Source: an uncultured Pseudomonadota bacterium (lineage in GTDB: Bacteria > Pseudomonadota > Alphaproteobacteria > Rs-D84). From it: a stretch of 7,740 bases of DNA. The position numbers and the translations under genes were made by a program. Shown here piece by piece: positions 5,797 to 7,740 of the stretch; positions within the stretch are counted from its first letter, which is position 1, and each line of letters begins with the position of its first letter. The DNA lies in NCBI GenBank assembly GCA_947165335.1, contig CAMVAB010000041.1, positions 1 to 7,740 of the forward strand, written 5' to 3'. The notes below the pieces were generated by a model. That model worked only from the letters and a program-made list of their open reading frames with translations. It was not told the origin of the DNA and did no database searches.

Positions 5797-6051
5797 ATGT
5801 TGGCATACAGATTTGATAAAATTGATACAATCCATGTCGCTGGTAACCAAGGGCGAGATTGTATAGAAAAATGTAAAAAAGTCTTGGCCGCCCGAGAAAA
5901 AGAATTGGCGTGTACACTATCTGAAAAAAATAAAATGTCTGATGAAGACAAGACAGAACGTGTAAAAAAATTAGAAGAAGCAATAGAAAATTTGCGTCAA
6001 ACAATTAAACGTTCGGAAATATTCAGAAAATCTGCGCGTTCTTATATGTAA
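5797..6051 (+). CDS. Small coiled-coil protein of unknown function
   Basis: I do not recognise this 84-residue protein. It begins MLAYRFDKIDTIHVAGNQGR. From about residue 22 to 75 it is a highly charged helix with heptad-like spacing (for example TERVKKLEEAIENLRQTIKR, 53-72), so a coiled coil is likely. Cysteines lie at 22, 26 and 39. There is no signal peptide or membrane segment. The start at 5797 has AAAGAGG 6 nt upstream and falls about 25 nt after the predicted transcription start of a near-consensus promoter. An extension to an upstream TTG at 5737 would run through that promoter and was rejected. It is the first gene of a pair with the gene at 6078, 26 nt downstream, and the two share the terminator at 6321-6355. 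Confidence 0.75.
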   Translation: MLAYRFDKIDTIHVAGNQGRDCIEKCKKVLAAREKELACTLSEKNKMSDEDKTERVKKLEEAIENLRQTIKRSEIFRKSARSYM

Positions 6052-6077
6052 TAAACACAACCAAAAGGAAAAAAATC

Positions 6078-6314
6078 ATGGCACGTATAATTAGTTCTAG
6101 TGATAGAGTTATCAGATCAAAATTAGCAACAAAATGCGATATAGATGTTTTAACCGCTCACGTTGATTTAAAAGATGTTGAACATGTGGTCGAAGCAGCA
6201 AAAAGTCATATCCCAACAGTTTTGCCGGTATATGCAGACGAAGCATACAAAAAACGTTGTGCAGAAATTCAGGCAAATTTAGCACAAACGCTTAAAAGAA
6301 AACGTAGTTTATAA
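6078..6314 (+). CDS. Small basic protein of unknown function
   Basis: I do not recognise this 78-residue protein. It begins MARIISSSDRVIRSKLATKC and ends with a basic tail, LKRKRSL. Residues 21-42 (around DVLTAHVDLKDVEHVVEAAK) and 53-73 are probably helical, separated by a Pro-containing segment (IPTVLPVY, 45-52). Cysteines lie at 20 and 61. No signal peptide is seen. AAAGGA lies about 8-9 nt before the ATG. The 26-nt gap after the stop codon of the 5797 gene, together with the terminator immediately downstream, makes a two-gene transcript likely. The shared size class and basic, charged character of the two products suggest they could work together, but this is inference only. Confidence 0.72.
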   Translation: MARIISSSDRVIRSKLATKCDIDVLTAHVDLKDVEHVVEAAKSHIPTVLPVYADEAYKKRCAEIQANLAQTLKRKRSL

Positions 6315-6320
6315 AAAATG

Positions 6321-6355
6321 AAAAATTAAAGTCGCAATTTGCGACTTTAATTTTT
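6321..6355 (+). terminator. Rho-independent terminator of the small-gene pair
   Basis: Arms AAAAATTAAAGTCGC (6321-6335) and GCGACTTTAATTTTT (6341-6355) form a perfect 15-bp stem around the loop AATTT, ending in a T-run. It begins 6 nt after the stop codon of the gene at 6078-6314. Confidence 0.88.
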
Positions 6356-6387
6356 GGTTGAAAAAAGAAATGTTTTGATAATAAAAT
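6354..6387 (+). promoter_or_regulatory. Weak candidate promoter for lgt
   Basis: Two overlapping readings are possible: TTGGTT (6354-6359), 17 nt, GATAAT (6377-6382); or TTGAAA (6358-6363), 18 nt, TAAAAT (6382-6387). The second would start transcription so close to the Shine-Dalgarno that the first is preferred. The terminator upstream means lgt needs a promoter here. Confidence 0.35.
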
Positions 6388-6409
6388 ACGTCAAAGGAAT
6401 ATTTAAAAT

Positions 6410-7234
6410 ATGGCTATCATCATTAATCCAATTGATCCTGTCGCGTTTTCTGTGTTTGGTTTACCAATTCGTTGGTATGCGCTGGCCTATATTGCTGGGT
6501 TTATTATTGGGTATTATTTATTTAAATATTTAACTAGAAAAGATTACGCACCTGTTTGTTTTTCAAATAAAGAATATGATGATATTTTAACATATATTGT
6601 GTTTGGTGTAATTTTGGGCGGACGATTGGGTTATGTTTTGTTTTATAATTTGCCTTATTTTGTAAATCATCCGCTTGAAATATTCGCAGTGTGGAATGGG
6701 GGAATGAGTTTTCATGGGGGACTAATTGGTGTAATTATCGCAACATTTTTATTTGCGTACATGCATAAAAATTCTGATAAATCGTGGATAAAAAATGGTT
6801 GGTATATATTAGACATTTTATCAGTAGTTGTTCCAATTGGATTGGGGTTGGGGCGTATTGCTAATTTTATAAATATGGAAGTAATGGGACGCGTAACAAA
6901 TTCACCACTGGGTGTAATTTTTGTGGGTCAAACAGATTTGCCACGTCACCCAAGTCCGCTTTATGAAGCAACATTAGAGGGTTTGGTTTTATTCATAACA
7001 ATGTGGTTGCTTTATACAAAAACTAAATTGAAACGCTCCCCTGGGGCAATCAGTGGTTTGTTATGTATTTTTTATGCGATATTCAGAATATTTGTTGAAC
7101 AATTTCGTCAACCAGATGCCCAGATCGGATTTTTAACATCATGGGGTTTGACAATGGGACAAATGTTATCAGGAATAATGTTGATTGTTGGCATAACCGT
7201 TTTGATTTGCGCATTGCGAAAAAATAAATTATAA
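6410..7234 (+). CDS. lgt: Prolipoprotein diacylglyceryl transferase
   Basis: This inner-membrane enzyme performs the first step of lipoprotein maturation. It moves a diacylglyceryl group from phosphatidylglycerol to the thiol of the lipobox cysteine, before Lsp cuts the signal peptide. At 274 residues it has normal length, with about seven membrane helices. Conserved features are all present: IRWYALAY near the N-terminus (20-27), MSFHGGLIG with H102, the Lgt signature GRIANFINMEVMG (148-160; R149, N152, N155, E157), RHPSPLYEATLEG (179-191), and Y222-x3-R226-x3-E230 in FYAIFRIFVEQFRQPD, matching the essential Tyr-Arg-Glu set of E. coli Lgt. AAAGGA precedes the ATG at a rather long distance (about 11 nt), so translation may be modest. 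It is flanked by terminators on both sides and is therefore probably monocistronic. Confidence 0.97.
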   Translation: MAIIINPIDPVAFSVFGLPIRWYALAYIAGFIIGYYLFKYLTRKDYAPVCFSNKEYDDILTYIVFGVILGGRLGYVLFYNLPYFVNHPLEIFAVWNGGMSFHGGLIGVIIATFLFAYMHKNSDKSWIKNGWYILDILSVVVPIGLGLGRIANFINMEVMGRVTNSPLGVIFVGQTDLPRHPSPLYEATLEGLVLFITMWLLYTKTKLKRSPGAISGLLCIFYAIFRIFVEQFRQPDAQIGFLTSWGLTMGQMLSGIMLIVGITVLICALRKNKL

Positions 7235-7251
7235 CTTAAATATCTAACAAA

Positions 7252-7277
7252 AACACACCCAAACGGGTGCGTTTTTT
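7252..7277. terminator. Terminator shared by lgt and the convergent glycosyltransferase gene
   Basis: AACACACCC (7252-7260) and GGGTGCGTT (7265-7273) pair with one mismatch around the loop AAAC. A six-T run (7272-7277) follows on the plus strand. On the minus strand the hairpin is followed by TTTTTG, so it can work in both directions. The stop codon of the minus-strand gene (7278-7276) sits at the base of the hairpin. Confidence 0.82.
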
Positions 7278-7740
7278 ATTTCCTTTTATTTTTGAAAGAA
7301 ATTTTTATAAAACCAAATAATTTTATAAACGTTTTATTTTCAATCTTTGTACGATGATATATAAATCTATGAATAAATTTATGACGTTGTTCGTGCCGAT
7401 AAGTTTTTAAAACATCAGGGTTGGTTTTAGAAAAATCTATTGTTTGTAATTGTTTCCATTCATATTGAGCTGTTTTTTTGCCCATGTTTTGCATTTTTGT
7501 CGTATTTGTTATGGTATTAGCCCCATGCCAACGATATGAAAACAATATTTTATCAATATATTTCATTTTTGCATATTTTGATATTTGCATCATAAACCAC
7601 CAATCTTCCAGAGGGGCTTCTGGTGTAAAAAAACCTGTTTTATCTAATATGTCGTGCCGAATTAGATATCCGTTTGGGACATAATTGCCATGGAACAATG
7701 TTGAATATGTTCCAAATTTATTTGAATTAAAATCTATTTT
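7276..7740 (-). CDS. Glycosyltransferase family 2, C-terminal part (cut by right edge)
   Basis: The frame is open from the right edge to a TAA at 7278-7276, giving 154 visible residues. The first visible residues are KIDFNSNKFGTYSTMFHGNY, so the ATG at 7698 is internal and not the start. The order of features is that of the C-terminal half of a GT-A fold, family 2 enzyme. NYVPNGYLIRHDILDKTGFF is the acceptor-side segment with the usual 'G.F' turn. PLEDWWFMMQISKYAK carries the Glu-Asp pair that normally supplies the catalytic base. IDKILFSYRWHGANT is the typical end of the domain. The tail of about 75 residues is basic and lacks a membrane helix. The nucleotide-sugar binding half with the DxD motif lies outside the window, so donor and acceptor are unknown. 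Such enzymes usually build surface polysaccharide or lipopolysaccharide. Confidence 0.85.
   Translation of the reverse strand, partial: KIDFNSNKFGTYSTLFHGNYVPNGYLIRHDILDKTGFFTPEAPLEDWWFMMQISKYAKMKYIDKILFSYRWHGANTITNTTKMQNMGKKTAQYEWKQLQTIDFSKTNPDVLKTYRHEQRHKFIHRFIYHRTKIENKTFIKLFGFIKISFKNKRK

Noticed and set aside
5643..5951. Minus-strand open frame opposite the 84-residue gene
   Set aside because: The plus-strand gene has a near-consensus promoter and AAAGAGG; the minus frame runs through the BI-1 promoter and has neither.
7478..7684. Plus-strand open frame opposite the glycosyltransferase
   Set aside because: It is antisense to conserved GT2 motifs, with no ribosome site or promoter.
1..7740. 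tRNA, rRNA, CRISPR array, insertion sequence or defence system
   Set aside because: I found no tRNA-like T-loop and anticodon arrangement, no regularly spaced repeats, no transposase or integrase motifs and no nuclease or toxin signatures on either strand.

Overview
The window looks like part of a moderately AT-rich Gram-negative chromosome, most likely from a host-associated or gut alphaproteobacterium. The Gram-negative call rests on two signal-peptide-bearing outer-membrane beta-barrel proteins that end in Phe and on a complete Lgt. The alphaproteobacterial call is softer: it rests on the general resemblance of the Bax inhibitor-1 (BI-1) protein and the opacity-type barrel, and no rRNA or other phylogenetic marker is present. 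Coding is dense, all ten visible stop codons are TAA, and the genes read through under the standard code.

Layout. (1) 1-2427, minus strand: a secreted protein cut by the left edge, preceded in the same transcript by an 8-stranded barrel protein with a Q/N-rich N-terminal extension. A strong terminator separates this pair from a second, larger barrel gene. (2) 2428-2668: a divergent intergenic region holding the leader of the second barrel gene and a promoter for the next gene. (3) 2669-3271, plus: a 200-residue lysine-rich helical protein of unknown function. (4) 3306-5631, minus: a BI-1/YccA family membrane protein, a 59-residue 2[4Fe-4S] ferredoxin that is easily missed because it is short, and a single-chain (alpha2-type) glycyl-tRNA synthetase. 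(5) 5632-5796: a divergent control region with near-consensus promoters in both directions and two inverted repeats over the plus-strand promoter. (6) 5797-7234, plus: two small unknown genes, a terminator, and lgt. (7) 7276-7740, minus: the C-terminal part of a family 2 glycosyltransferase cut by the right edge.

How the genes relate. Much of the window concerns the cell envelope: barrel proteins, the enzyme that lipidates lipoproteins, an inner-membrane BI-1 protein and a glycosyltransferase probably making surface polysaccharide. The glycyl-tRNA synthetase and lgt are housekeeping genes. Convergent gene pairs meet at compact bidirectional terminators that overlap stop codons. I see no mobile element, CRISPR array, tRNA or rRNA, and no clear defence or biosynthetic system. 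The least explained items are the three orphan genes (2669, 5797, 6078) and the TGACA/TGTCA dyads in front of two of their promoters.
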